From NCBI GenBank assembly GCA_963724535.1, contig CAVRVD010000011.1:124001-188000 (forward strand): a stretch of 64,000 nucleotides of DNA, given 5' to 3'. This stretch comes from JADJPO01 sp963724535 (GTDB lineage: Bacteria; Actinomycetota; Actinomycetes; Actinomycetales; Kineosporiaceae). Positions 1 through 8,903 of this stretch are shown here, one piece after another. A program made the translations under genes and the position numbers. The notes under the pieces are model-generated. The model was not told where the DNA came from. It searched no databases and saw only the letters and a program-made list of their open reading frames with translations. Numbering within the stretch: position 1 is the first letter of the stretch; every line of letters starts with the position of its first letter.

Positions 1-92
1 GGCAGTCTGGCTTCACTCGTGGCGATCGTGGCAGGCACTGACCGACGGACTGCGGAGGGCCCGGCGTGGTCGCCGGCCCCTCCGCCGTCAGG

Positions 93-1629
93 TCAGGACC
101 CGACCAGGGTGTGGTTGTGGTCGTGCACCGAGTCGCCGGCCCGGCCGGGGAAACCGGCGGCGTTCGGGTTGCCCGAGCCGATGGACGGCGAGCCCGGCAC
201 GATCTTGCCCTTGACCCCGTTGACCTTCTCGGTGCTGTAGGCGTAGCTGAGCACCGAGTACGCCACGGCGTCGGTGTTGACGTCGAAGGCATCCAGGTTG
301 ATGTTGTCGAAGGTGTCGCAGGCCAGGTGGTAGCACGGGTCGTACTGGTCGCCCGCCGTGCCACCCCAGATCGCCGCCTCCTCAGGGGTCTTGATCCCCT
401 CCGCGCCGGTGAACAGGCCACCGGACGGCACGCCCACCGCGATGAACGGGCCGTAGTCCGAGCGACCGGAGAAGTCGGTGCCCTTGAAGGACTCGCCGCG
501 CTGGGTGTAGAAGGTCTCGAACACCTTCTCGATCGCATCCGACCCGGCCGGTCCGGGACCGGCGCCGACCCCGTCGGAATCGTCACCGTCGTAGACGAAG
601 AAGACGTGGTTCGGCGACCCGATCATGTCGAAGTTCAGGTAGAGGGCGAGCTTGTCGATCTCGGCCTGGGCCAGGTTGTTCACGTAGTACGTGGAGCCGA
701 CCAGCCCCGACTCCTCGGCGCCCCAGAGTGCGAACCGGACCTTGTTCACCGGTTTCACCTTGGCGAAGGCCTGGGCCACCTCGAGGATCGCGGCCGAGCC
801 GCTGCCGTTGTCCTGGATGCCGGGACCGGCGTTGACCGAGTCCAGGTGCGCACCCGCCATGACGACGTTGTTCGCGCTGCCGCCCTTGGTCTCGGCGATC
901 ACGTTGGACGTCGTCGCCTGGCCGCGGAAGGTGTCCGTCTTCAGCCGCATGACCAGACCCGGCGTCGCGGCGAGCTGTTGACCGACCTCCTGGGTCACCG
1001 CGGTCACCGGGATGTCCAGGGTGAAGCTGCTGCTCAACGTCCCGTTCAGGGTCCCCGGGGCATTGTTGTAGATGACCACCCCGGACGCGCCGGCGTTGAA
1101 CGCGTTCGTGGCCTTGGTCGCGAAGGTGCACGCGCCCCGGCTGATCAGGGCGATGTGGCCGGCCGGGAAGCCGGCGAAGTCGGCCGCGACGCACCCGGTG
1201 ATCGCCGACACCGTGCTCACCGCGGCAGTCACGTCGCCGGAACCGGAGTAGGACATGATGGTGTTGACCACCGGGCCGGCGGGCGGCGGGGCTGACCTGC
1301 TCGAGCACCGACGGGGTCAGCACGATGAAGGTCTGGAACTGGAACTCCTGCACGGTGACGTCGTAGCCGGCGGCCCGCAAGACGCCGGCCGCGTACTCGG
1401 CCGACCTGTCGTAGCCGGGGGTGCCGGAGGTCCGGATCCCGTTGTTCTCGTCCGCGATCCGCTGGAAGGCCGCCTGGTGATCACGGGCTCCCTCCAGGCT
1501 CACGCAGTCCAGCAGCTTCTTGTAGGTGTTGTTGACCGCCGACTCGCACCCGGCCGCCTGCGCACTCGTGGCCGTGAGGCCGGTGAGCACGAGGGATGCC
1601 GCTGCGATGACACCGATGCGCTTCTTCAT
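93..1629 (-). pseudogene. Secreted M28 family metallopeptidase (PA domain plus peptidase), frameshifted
   Basis: The gene is a secreted zinc aminopeptidase of the M28 (Aminopeptidase Y-like) family. It is split by one frameshift. The N-terminal part starts at ATG 1629, behind an AGGAG site, with a signal peptide ending near AQA. The rest reads in another frame from about 1283 down to the TGA at 93. Removing one G from the GGG at 1281-1283 joins the two frames into about 511 residues. The downstream part holds the PA domain and all expected metal and catalytic elements: GAHLDSV, DNGSGSAA, WGAEESG, NFDMIGS and HLACDTF. The catalytic domain is otherwise intact, so the extra base is either a recent mutation or a sequencing error in a G/C run. 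The family call is secure. Whether the gene is active is not. Confidence 0.85.
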
Positions 1630-1798
1630 GGGTCACGCTCCTGGAGACGTCGGACGCCCCGACCGTCCGGGTTTGGACATGCCCGCGCACACTAGCCCGA
1701 TCAGCCCGAACTGTCACGGGTGTCGGGTTGAGGACCAAGGCCCTGAGCGCCCCGAGGACGCCCGCGCCCCCAGCGAGCGGACGGCGACGCGGGAACGC

Positions 1799-2875
1799 TC
1801 AGGCGGACAGCTCGGCTGCGATCAGCTCGGCGATCTGGGCGGTGTTCAGCGCCGCGCCCTTACGCAGGTTGTCCCCGCAGATGAACATGTCCAGCGCATT
1901 CGGGCAGTCCAGGGCCTGCCGGATCCGCCCGACGAACGTCGGGTCCGAGCCGACGACGTCGGCCGGCGTCGGGAACTCCTTCTGGTCGGCGTCGTCCAGC
2001 ACCACGACGGACGGTGCATCCATCAGCGCCTCCCGGGCCTGGGTCACGTTCACCGGGTTCTGGAAGGTCGCGTGGACGGCGAGCGAGTGCGTGGTCACCA
2101 CCGGCACCCGTACGCAGGTGGCCGACACCTTGAGCTTCGGGATGCCCAGGATCTTGCGGGACTCGTTGCGGACCTTCAGCTCCTCACTGGTCCACCCGTC
2201 GTCCTTGGCCGACCCGGCCCAGGGGATGACGTTGAGCGCCAGCGGTCCCGGGAACGGCGAGTCCTCCAGACCGAGCTTGGCCTCGACAGTGCGCCGCACA
2301 TCGCCGGGGGTCTGGCCGAGCGATCGGTCACCGGCGACCAGCTCGAGCTCGTCGTAGAGGCGGTCCACGCCGGGCTGCCCGGCCCCGGAGGCCGCCTGGT
2401 AGGAGGCGACGACCAGCTCGGTCAGACCCCAGCGCCGGTTCAGGGCGCCGAGGGCGTCCATCATGGTCAGCGTCGTGCAGTTCGGGTTCGCGATGATCCC
2501 CTTGGGCCGGGTGCGCACCTGGGCCGGGTTGACCTCGGGCACCACGAGCGGCACCTGCGGATCCATCCGGAACGCTCCGGAGTTGTCCACCACCACTGCG
2601 CCGCGCTCCACGGCGATCGGCGCCCACTGCGCGGACACCTCGTCGGGTACGTCGAACATGGCCACGTCGACGCCGTCGAAGACCTCCGGGGCCAGCGCCC
2701 GGACCTCGACCTGCTCGCCGCGGCAGCTGAGCATCCGGCCGGCCGAACGCGACGAGGCAACGAGGCGGATCTCTCCCCAGACGTCCTCGCGGGTGGACAG
2801 GATCTTCAGCATCACCGAGCCCACCGCGCCGGTGGCGCCGACCACGGCCAGGGTGGGCTTGCCCGTGCGGCTCAT
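1799..2875 (-). CDS. asd: Aspartate-semialdehyde dehydrogenase
   Basis: This enzyme reduces aspartyl-4-phosphate to aspartate-4-semialdehyde, the second step toward lysine, diaminopimelate, threonine and methionine. The 358-residue protein has the N-terminal NADP-binding motif GATGAVGSV, the DNSGAFR segment, the active-site cysteine in ANPNCTT (about residue 133), and the HSLAVHATF segment with conserved histidine. Its length matches the bacterial family. The ATG at 2873-2875 overlaps the lysC stop (ATGA), so the two genes are translationally coupled and encode consecutive steps. Confidence 0.97.
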   Translation of the reverse strand: MSRTGKPTLAVVGATGAVGSVMLKILSTREDVWGEIRLVASSRSAGRMLSCRGEQVEVRALAPEVFDGVDVAMFDVPDEVSAQWAPIAVERGAVVVDNSGAFRMDPQVPLVVPEVNPAQVRTRPKGIIANPNCTTLTMMDALGALNRRWGLTELVVASYQAASGAGQPGVDRLYDELELVAGDRSLGQTPGDVRRTVEAKLGLEDSPFPGPLALNVIPWAGSAKDDGWTSEELKVRNESRKILGIPKLKVSATCVRVPVVTTHSLAVHATFQNPVNVTQAREALMDAPSVVVLDDADQKEFPTPADVVGSDPTFVGRIRQALDCPNALDMFICGDNLRKGAALNTAQIAELIAAELSA

Positions 2876-4173
2876 CGTCCCGTCCCTCCGTAGACCACGG
2901 CCTCGATCTGCTCGGCGTCCAGCCCGAAGGCCGAGTGGACGGCGCGCACCGCGACGTCCATGTCGTCGGCGCGGGTGACCACCGAGATCCGGATCTCCGA
3001 CGTACTGATCATCTCGATGTTGACCCCGGCCACGGCCAGGGCGTCGAAGAACCTCGCGGAGACCCCGGGGTGGCTGCGCATCCCGGCGCCGATCAGGGAG
3101 ACCTTGCCGATCTGGTCGTCGTACAGCAGCGTCTCGAAGCCGATCGCCTCCTGCTGACCGGCCAGCGCCGTCAACGCCTTCTGGCCGTCGTCCTTCGGCA
3201 GTGTGAAGGACACGTCGGTCAGCCCGGTGGCGACGGCCGAGACGTTCTGCACGATCATGTCCAGGTTGACGTCCGCGGCGGCCACGGCCTTGAAGATGGC
3301 CGCGGCCTTACCCGGCTTGTCCGGCACCCCGACCACGGTGACCTTGGCCTCGCTGCGGTCGTGCGCGACCCCGGAGATGATCGCGTCCTCCATCGGCTCT
3401 CCCTCGTTGCCCTGGCGGTCCCCGCCTTGATGCCGGACCGGCTCGTCACTGACCCAGGTGCCCTGACGCTGGCTGTACGAGGAACGTACGTGCACCGTGA
3501 CCCCGAACCGCCGGGCGTACTCCACGCAGCGCAGGTGCAGCACCTTCGCGCCGCTGGCCGCCATCTCGAGCATCTCCTCGTAGGAGATCGAGGAGATCCG
3601 CCGGGCCGACGGCACGATCCGCGGGTCGGCGGTGAACACGCCGTCCACGTCGGTGTAGATCTCACACACGTCGGCCCCCAGGGAGGCGGCCAGGGCCACC
3701 GCGGTGGTGTCCGAGGCGCCGCGACCGAGGGTGGTGACGTCCTTGGTGGACTGGCTGACCCCCTGGAACCCGGCGATGATCGCCACGTCGCCCTCGCCGA
3801 GGGCGGTGGTGATCCGGCCCGGGGTGATGTCGATGATGCGGGCGTCCCCGTGCTGCGCGGTGGTGATCACCCCGGCCTGGGAGCCGGTGAAGGACCGTGC
3901 GGTCACGCCCTTGTCCATGATCGCCATGGCGAGCAGGGCGGCCGACATCCGCTCGCCCGCAGTGAGCAGCATGTCCAGCTCGCGGGCCGGCGGGGTCGGA
4001 GTCACCCGCCGGGCCAGGTCGAGCAGGTCGTCGGTCGTGTCGCCCATCGCCGAGACGATCACGGCCACATCGTCGCCGGCCTTCTTGGTCTCGACGACGC
4101 GCTGTGCCACACGCTTGATGCCTTCAGCGTCGGCGACGGAGGACCCCCCGTACTTCTGCACGACCAGGCTCAC
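2872..4173 (-). CDS. lysC: Aspartate kinase
   Basis: Aspartokinase phosphorylates aspartate and is the entry point to the aspartate amino-acid family. The 433-residue reading starts at GTG 4173, giving SLVVQKYGGSS, the conserved N-terminal nucleotide-binding motif; the longer reading frame upstream has no family similarity. The kinase domain fills about residues 1-245, followed by two ACT domains for amino-acid feedback control. A methionine at MEDAIISG, in the linker before the ACT region, matches the place where the separate beta (regulatory) subunit starts in actinobacterial ask genes, so an internal start is likely here too. The linker before it (VSDEPVRHQGGDRQGN) is longer than usual. 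The gene is coupled to asd by an ATGA overlap. Confidence 0.96.
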   Translation of the reverse strand: MSLVVQKYGGSSVADAEGIKRVAQRVVETKKAGDDVAVIVSAMGDTTDDLLDLARRVTPTPPARELDMLLTAGERMSAALLAMAIMDKGVTARSFTGSQAGVITTAQHGDARIIDITPGRITTALGEGDVAIIAGFQGVSQSTKDVTTLGRGASDTTAVALAASLGADVCEIYTDVDGVFTADPRIVPSARRISSISYEEMLEMAASGAKVLHLRCVEYARRFGVTVHVRSSYSQRQGTWVSDEPVRHQGGDRQGNEGEPMEDAIISGVAHDRSEAKVTVVGVPDKPGKAAAIFKAVAAADVNLDMIVQNVSAVATGLTDVSFTLPKDDGQKALTALAGQQEAIGFETLLYDDQIGKVSLIGAGMRSHPGVSARFFDALAVAGVNIEMISTSEIRISVVTRADDMDVAVRAVHSAFGLDAEQIEAVVYGGTGR

Positions 4174-4510
4174 GGAACTGCTCTCCCACTGATCGGTCCA
4201 CAGATCGGTCTGTGCACGAACCGGCCATCCTGCCCGACCCGGGCCCATCACGCAGGCCGTTTTCCGGCGCACACCGAGAGGGGAGTCTACGTCACCGCGA
4301 CGAGCACTCGACGCCGGACCGCCGTCGACGGCGCGGCCAGGGGCGCAAGAGGGCCAGTGGCGAAACCGTGACACCGTGGACGCCGGCCCACCACCTCCAC
4401 CCGACCGGAGCGATCATCGGAGATGATCGGCGGTGGCGCACCGTCGGTGGCGGCGGGGCAGATCGCAGACCGCCGGGACCGTGCGTCCTGGCACCGGACG
4501 GGAGGGCTCG
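4174..4510. other. Divergent intergenic region between lysC and the ABC transporter
   Basis: This 337-nt region separates lysC (minus strand) from the ABC genes (plus strand) and should carry both promoters. On the lysC side a GGGAG ribosome site lies before GTG 4173. On the ABC side GGAGGG at 4501-4506 precedes ATG 4511. Open frames exist through the region, but they show no family similarity. A clean 6-bp inverted repeat lies at 4199-4214. Confidence 0.6.
4199..4214. promoter_or_regulatory. Inverted repeat in the lysC leader
   Basis: CACAGA and TCTGTG form a perfect 6-bp inverted repeat around TCGG, 26 nt upstream of the lysC start. The octamer GATCGGTC also occurs twice here, at 4191-4198 and 4203-4210. 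The position fits an operator or a small leader hairpin. No known riboswitch is recognised. Confidence 0.35.
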
Positions 4511-5530
4511 ATGGACCCCAGCACGGTCGATCCGTCCGGACCCGATCCGGGCACCGACCCAGCGCAACGACCGCCGCAGACAACCGACGAGGCAGACCGG
4601 TCCGCCCGGGGCATCGTCGCCCGCGGCGTCCGGCGCACCTTCGGTGACGTGGTCGCCGTGGACACGATGGACCTGGACGTGCCCGCCGGTGAGGTGACCG
4701 CACTTGTCGGACCGAACGGGTCGGGCAAGACCACCCTGTTGCTGGTACTGGCCTCGCTCCTGGTCCCGGACGCCGGGCAGGTCCGGATCGCCGGGTTCGA
4801 CCCGGTCGCCCAGCCCCGCGAGGTCCGCCGGCGCACCGGGTGGATGCCCGACGTGTTCGGCACCTGGGAGACGCTGACCTGCCGCGAGGTGCTGCAGACC
4901 GTTGCCGACGCCTTCTACGTGCCGCGGTCCCTGGTCGGCGCCCGGATCGAGGAGCTGCTCGACCTGGTGCACCTGGTCGAGCTGGCCGACCGCCCCACCC
5001 AGGTGCTCTCCCGAGGACAGAAGCAGCGGCTCGGCCTGGCCCGGGCCTTGGTCCACGACCCCGACGTGCTGCTTCTCGACGAACCGGCTTCGGGGCTGGA
5101 TCCTCGGTCGCGGGTCGAGCTGCGCGGGATCGTGCGCCGCCTGGCCGCGGCCGGCAAGGCGGTGCTGATCTCCAGCCACGTGCTCGCCGAGCTCGACGAG
5201 ATGGCGGACCGGGCAGTGATCGTTGCCGGCGGTCGGACGGTCTCCACCGAGCGACTGGCCGTCCAGACGGCCCGCAGCCGACCCTGGCGGGTGCGCTCGC
5301 TCGATCCGTCGTCGTTGCTGGCGGCGCTCGACCAGCGCGGGGTGCCGGTCGGGGCCCAGGGTCTGGACCGAGAGGGGGTCGAGGTCATGATCGAGTCGGA
5401 CGCCGCGGCCGCCGCCCTGCTCGCCGACCTGGTCCGCGACGGCGTCCCGGTGCTGTCCTTCCAGCCGGCGGCGGGCGTCCTCGAGCAGGCCTACCTGTCG
5501 ATGATCGGACTGAGCGGAGAACGCCGATGA
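4511..5530 (+). CDS. ABC transporter ATP-binding protein
   Basis: This is the ATPase subunit of an ABC-2 type exporter. The 339 residues include Walker A GPNGSGKTT (about residue 72), the signature LSRGQKQRLGLARAL, Walker B VLLLDEPASGLD and the H-loop ISSH. The C-terminal third is the variable region usual in drug and lipid exporters. ATG 4511 is chosen because GGAGGG sits 4 nt upstream and homology begins shortly after; the ATG at 4433 would only add an unrelated tail. The permease gene starts inside the stop codon (ATGA), so both subunits are made together. The substrate cannot be told from sequence. Confidence 0.92.
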   Translation: MDPSTVDPSGPDPGTDPAQRPPQTTDEADRSARGIVARGVRRTFGDVVAVDTMDLDVPAGEVTALVGPNGSGKTTLLLVLASLLVPDAGQVRIAGFDPVAQPREVRRRTGWMPDVFGTWETLTCREVLQTVADAFYVPRSLVGARIEELLDLVHLVELADRPTQVLSRGQKQRLGLARALVHDPDVLLLDEPASGLDPRSRVELRGIVRRLAAAGKAVLISSHVLAELDEMADRAVIVAGGRTVSTERLAVQTARSRPWRVRSLDPSSLLAALDQRGVPVGAQGLDREGVEVMIESDAAAAALLADLVRDGVPVLSFQPAAGVLEQAYLSMIGLSGERR

Positions 5531-6663
5531 CCGCCGAGACCCTGCCCACAACCCGTCCGGACGCCGGCGACGGGTCGTCGGCGCGGGACCGGTTCTGGGC
5601 GGGGGTGCGCACGGTGGCCCGGCTCGAGCTGCGCCAACGGGTCCGGGCCAGCCGTTGGGTGATCGTCCTGGTGGTCTGGGCGGTGCTGCTCGCGCTGCTC
5701 ACCTCACTGGTGCACTGGTCGGTGCGGCGGGCCTACGGCGGCGTGGAGCCGCTGCCGATCGAGGGCGGGATCACGGCCAGTCGGATGATCTTCGGCCTGG
5801 TCACGCTGCTGGTGTTGTCCCTCGCCGCGCTGGTGGTGCCGGCGCTGACCGCGACGAGCATCAACGGCGACCGGGCGGCCGGGGTGCTGGCCACCCTGCA
5901 GACCACGCTGCTGACCCCGACACAGATCGTGCTCGGCAAGCTGCTCGCCGCCTGGGCAGTGGCCCTGGCCCTGCTCGCCACCGCCGCGCCGTTCCTGGTC
6001 TGGTCCTTCCTGGGCTCGCGGGCTCCGACCGGCCGGCTGCTCGTCGTCCTGGTCGTGCTGGCCCTGGTGTTACTGGTGATCTGCTCGATCGGGCTGGGCT
6101 GGTCGGCGGTGACGGCCCGGACGTCGTCCTCTGCGCTGCTGACCTACCTGACCGTGACGTTCCTCGGGCTGGGCCTGCCGGTGCTGTTCGCACTCAGCCT
6201 GCCGCTGGTCACCCAGGTCGATCGGGTCGAGGTGCGGTCCTTCAGCAGTACGGGACCCGACTTCTCGACCACCCAGTGCGTCACCGAGATCCAGACATCG
6301 TCCCGGCCGCACACCGAGCGGTCGTGGTGGCTGCTCGCCGCCTCGCCCTACGCGGTGATCGCGGACGCCGCGCCGCGGCCCCGCGGTGTCGAGCCGTTCG
6401 ACGAGGACCCGCTCACCCTGATCCGCACCGGGGTCCGGGAGGCCCGCCTGGGCCCACGCGTCAGCGAGGACTACTGCTACGACAACGAGGCCGAGAGCCT
6501 GAGCCGGGACCAGGCGCGTGACGCCGAGCGGGAGCAGCTGGGAGCGACCTGGCCCGCCGGGTTGGCGATCAACGGCGTGCTCAGCGCGGTGTTCCTGACC
6601 GGCGCGGTGCGCCGGCTGCGTGCTCCGGTGCGACATCTGCCCCGCGGCACCCGGGTCGCCTGA
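5527..6663 (+). CDS. ABC-2 type transporter permease
   Basis: This is the membrane subunit partner of the preceding ATPase. The 378-residue protein has a short cytoplasmic N-terminus and a first membrane helix (VIVLVVWAVLLALL). A long extracytoplasmic loop follows, then a cluster of hydrophobic segments: LVTLLVLSLAALVVPAL, AWAVALALLATAAPFLV and LLVVLVVLALVLLVI. A second soluble loop with cysteines (TTQCVTE and EDYCYDNE) precedes the last helix. It starts at ATG 5527 inside the stop of the ATPase gene. The pattern fits ABC-2 exporters; the two cysteine-bearing outer loops are unusual and might form a disulfide. Confidence 0.88.
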   Translation: MTAETLPTTRPDAGDGSSARDRFWAGVRTVARLELRQRVRASRWVIVLVVWAVLLALLTSLVHWSVRRAYGGVEPLPIEGGITASRMIFGLVTLLVLSLAALVVPALTATSINGDRAAGVLATLQTTLLTPTQIVLGKLLAAWAVALALLATAAPFLVWSFLGSRAPTGRLLVVLVVLALVLLVICSIGLGWSAVTARTSSSALLTYLTVTFLGLGLPVLFALSLPLVTQVDRVEVRSFSSTGPDFSTTQCVTEIQTSSRPHTERSWWLLAASPYAVIADAAPRPRGVEPFDEDPLTLIRTGVREARLGPRVSEDYCYDNEAESLSRDQARDAEREQLGATWPAGLAINGVLSAVFLTGAVRRLRAPVRHLPRGTRVA

Positions 6664-6710
6664 GCCGCCCGCTCCCACTCGGCCGCCGGCGGGTCAGCAC
6701 GGCGCGGGGG

Positions 6711-7304
6711 CTACTGGGGGTGCAGAGCGTCGAACTGCGCCTCACCGGCTGTCTCGGCGTCCACGTCCAGGCGCAGGTGGCCGATCATCGTCTGTAGCAC
6801 CCGCAGCGCGCTGGCGGCCCGCACCCCCCAGGTCGACAGGTAGGAGTACTGCCACCACCACAGCGCCTCGTCGACCCGCCCGGACTGGTAGTGGCGCAAT
6901 CCGTGGCTGAGGTCGGCGGCGATGTCGGCGAGGTCGTTGGACAGGACGCCACGCACCAGCTCCACGCTGGTCAGCGGGTCGACGATGTCGGCGTAGTCGT
7001 CGACCCCGTCGAAGATGTTCGCCAGCCCGGCGCGCACCGGGTCGATGTCGGCGTCCGGCCCGGGGTCCGGTTCGAAGCGTTCGCTCGGCACCACGTCTGT
7101 GATCGCGCCGAGGCGGGCGCCGGACGCCAGGACCTGGGAGACCGCGAGCATCAGCACCGGGATGGCACTGTCGGGATGGTTCCCGCTGGCCACCTCGGAC
7201 AGGGCGACCAGGTACGTGCTCGCATCGGCCGCGGTCTCCGCGGCCAACCGCTGCAGCTCGGCGGCCTCGGCGTTCGGTCGCACGGCGACGGTGTCGTCAA
7301 TCAT
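6711..7304 (-). CDS. DUF5063 domain-containing protein
   Basis: This 197-residue, acidic, mostly helical protein belongs to the actinobacterial DUF5063 family, which is regularly found next to recR. No catalytic motif is visible. Tryptophans cluster in EALWWWQYSYLSTWGVRA near the C-terminus. ATG 7304 is chosen because GGAG lies 7 nt upstream and the protein begins there with no signal peptide. It follows recR with a short gap and probably shares its transcript. The biochemical function is unknown. Confidence 0.8.
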   Translation of the reverse strand: MIDDTVAVRPNAEAAELQRLAAETAADASTYLVALSEVASGNHPDSAIPVLMLAVSQVLASGARLGAITDVVPSERFEPDPGPDADIDPVRAGLANIFDGVDDYADIVDPLTSVELVRGVLSNDLADIAADLSHGLRHYQSGRVDEALWWWQYSYLSTWGVRAASALRVLQTMIGHLRLDVDAETAGEAQFDALHPQ

Positions 7305-7351
7305 GACCAGCTCCGGTCTCTCGGCTCCGCGTTCTTGCGTGCCCCTGCGTG

Positions 7352-7951
7352 TCAGACATCGAGCAACCGCCGTCCCTCGAACGCCCGGCCCAACGTGACC
7401 TCGTCGGCGTACTCGAGGTCGCCGCCCACCGGCAGGCCGGAGGCCAGCCGCGTCACCCGCAGTCCCATCGGCTTGAGCAACCGGGCCAGGTAGGTGGCGG
7501 TGGCCTCCCCCTCCAGGTTCGGGTCGGTGGCCAGGATGATCTCGGTGATCTGGCCGTCGGCGAGCCGGGTCAGCAGCTCCCTGATCCGCAGGTCGTCGGG
7601 CCCGACCCCCTCGATCGGGCTGATCGCCCCGCCGAGCACGTGGTAGCGCCCGCGGAACTCGCGGGTCCGCTCGATGGCCACGATGTCCTTGGGCTCCTCG
7701 ACGACGCACAGCAGGCTGGGGTCGCGACGCTCGTCGCGGCAGATCCGGCAGGACTCGTCGGCCGAGACGTTCCCGCAGACCACGCAGAACCGGACCTTCT
7801 CGCATACCTCGGTGAGGGTCGCGGAGAGCCGCCGGACGTCGACGGGGTCGGCGGCCAGCAGATGGAAGGCGATCCGCTGGGCGCTCTTCGGCCCGACCCC
7901 GGGCAGCCGCCCGAGCTCGTCGATGAGGTCCTGGACCACGCCTTCGTACAC
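7352..7951 (-). CDS. recR: Recombination protein RecR
   Basis: RecR acts with RecF and RecO to load RecA at single-strand gaps. The 199 residues carry the N-terminal helix-hairpin-helix (LPGVGPKSAQRIAFHLL), a four-cysteine zinc finger (CVVCGN and CRIC), and a Toprim domain with VVEEPKD and ATDPNLEGEATATYL. GTG 7951 is preferred because it gives the standard VYEGVVQDLIDELG start and usual length. A GTG at 7981 would add ten residues; neither start has a strong ribosome site. In most actinobacteria recR lies next to ybaB and dnaX; here a serine hydrolase gene takes the ybaB place. Confidence 0.95.
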   Translation of the reverse strand: MYEGVVQDLIDELGRLPGVGPKSAQRIAFHLLAADPVDVRRLSATLTEVCEKVRFCVVCGNVSADESCRICRDERRDPSLLCVVEEPKDIVAIERTREFRGRYHVLGGAISPIEGVGPDDLRIRELLTRLADGQITEIILATDPNLEGEATATYLARLLKPMGLRVTRLASGLPVGGDLEYADEVTLGRAFEGRRLLDV

Positions 7952-8048
7952 AGGAGTGAGCCTACGGGTCGCCACCGACACGCGGGAGACACCGTGAACC
8001 CCCGGCTGCCGCGTCGTGGGTCACGTGGGCGATTTCGGTCTCGAGCGG

Positions 8049-8903
8049 TCAGGGCTGCCCGTAGGTGTCGACCACCGCATCGCACAACGCCGGCCAGGCC
8101 TGCATCGCCCAGGTGTCGAACCCCCGGTCGGTCAGGCAGATGCAGGCCACCCTGGCCACCGGGTCCACCCAGAGGAAGGTGCCGGCACCGCCGAAGTGCC
8201 CGACGGTCTGCGGTGAGACCCGCCGGCCCGCCCAGTGCGGACCGCCGTCGACCTGACGCCGTCCGAAGTTCCGCTCGAAGCCGTAGCCCCAGTCGCACGG
8301 GTCGAACCGGCCAACGCCGGGCAGCATCCCGGTCAGCCCCTCGAACTGCACGCTCGTCGCCTCACGCAGGGTCGGCTCAGCGAGCAGGGACGGCGCGAAC
8401 AGCTCGGCGGGGAACGCGACCAGTTCCTCGACGCAGGCGTAGACGGCGTGCGCGGGCGAGCCGCGCAAACGTGCCGAGGCCATCCCCAGCGGGGCGAGCA
8501 CGGCCTCGGACAGGTACGTTGCGAAGTCGATCCCGCTGACCTCGGCCAGGTGGTCGGCCGCGGCCTCGATGCCGGCGTTGGAGTAGATCCGCCGCGCACC
8601 GGGCTGGGACGTGACCGGGTCGGTGGCTTCCAGGCCCAGCCCGGAGGTGTGGGACAACAGGTGTCGGACGGTCGCGCCCCGGTCCCGGACCCACGGGGGG
8701 CCGGCCGCGTCATCGAGGGTGATCGCCTCCTCCTCCACGGCGACCAGCAGCGCGTAGGCGGCCAGCAGCTTGGAGATCGAGGCCAACCGGAAGTCGCGGT
8801 CGGATGGTCCGTGCGCGTCCAGGACCGCACCGTCATCGCCCACCACCGCGACCGAGACGTTCGGTGCGTCCCAGCCGTCGACCTGGGCCAGCGGGCCACT
8901 CAC
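8049..8903 (-). CDS. Serine hydrolase, beta-lactamase / penicillin-binding protein-like family
   Basis: This is a 284-residue member of the class C beta-lactamase-like (DUF/AmpC-type) serine hydrolases. The catalytic SxxK is SISK (about residue 43), the tyrosine motif is YSNAG, and the HxG box is HFGGAG. LLSHTSGLG is a typical segment of the family. No signal peptide is seen, so it is probably cytoplasmic, perhaps an esterase or peptidase rather than a resistance enzyme. It starts at GTG 8903 overlapping the dnaX stop (GTGA). Its place between dnaX and recR, where ybaB normally lies, is unusual. Confidence 0.9.
   Translation of the reverse strand: MSGPLAQVDGWDAPNVSVAVVGDDGAVLDAHGPSDRDFRLASISKLLAAYALLVAVEEEAITLDDAAGPPWVRDRGATVRHLLSHTSGLGLEATDPVTSQPGARRIYSNAGIEAAADHLAEVSGIDFATYLSEAVLAPLGMASARLRGSPAHAVYACVEELVAFPAELFAPSLLAEPTLREATSVQFEGLTGMLPGVGRFDPCDWGYGFERNFGRRQVDGGPHWAGRRVSPQTVGHFGGAGTFLWVDPVARVACICLTDRGFDTWAMQAWPALCDAVVDTYGQP

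Noticed and set aside
66..1295. Long plus-strand open frame opposite the M28 peptidase
   Set aside because: It is a high-GC antisense shadow with biased V/G/R/H composition and no family similarity; the minus-strand frame carries all conserved motifs.
2935..4371. 478-codon plus-strand frame opposite lysC
   Set aside because: Antisense shadow of aspartokinase; no motif and no ribosome site.
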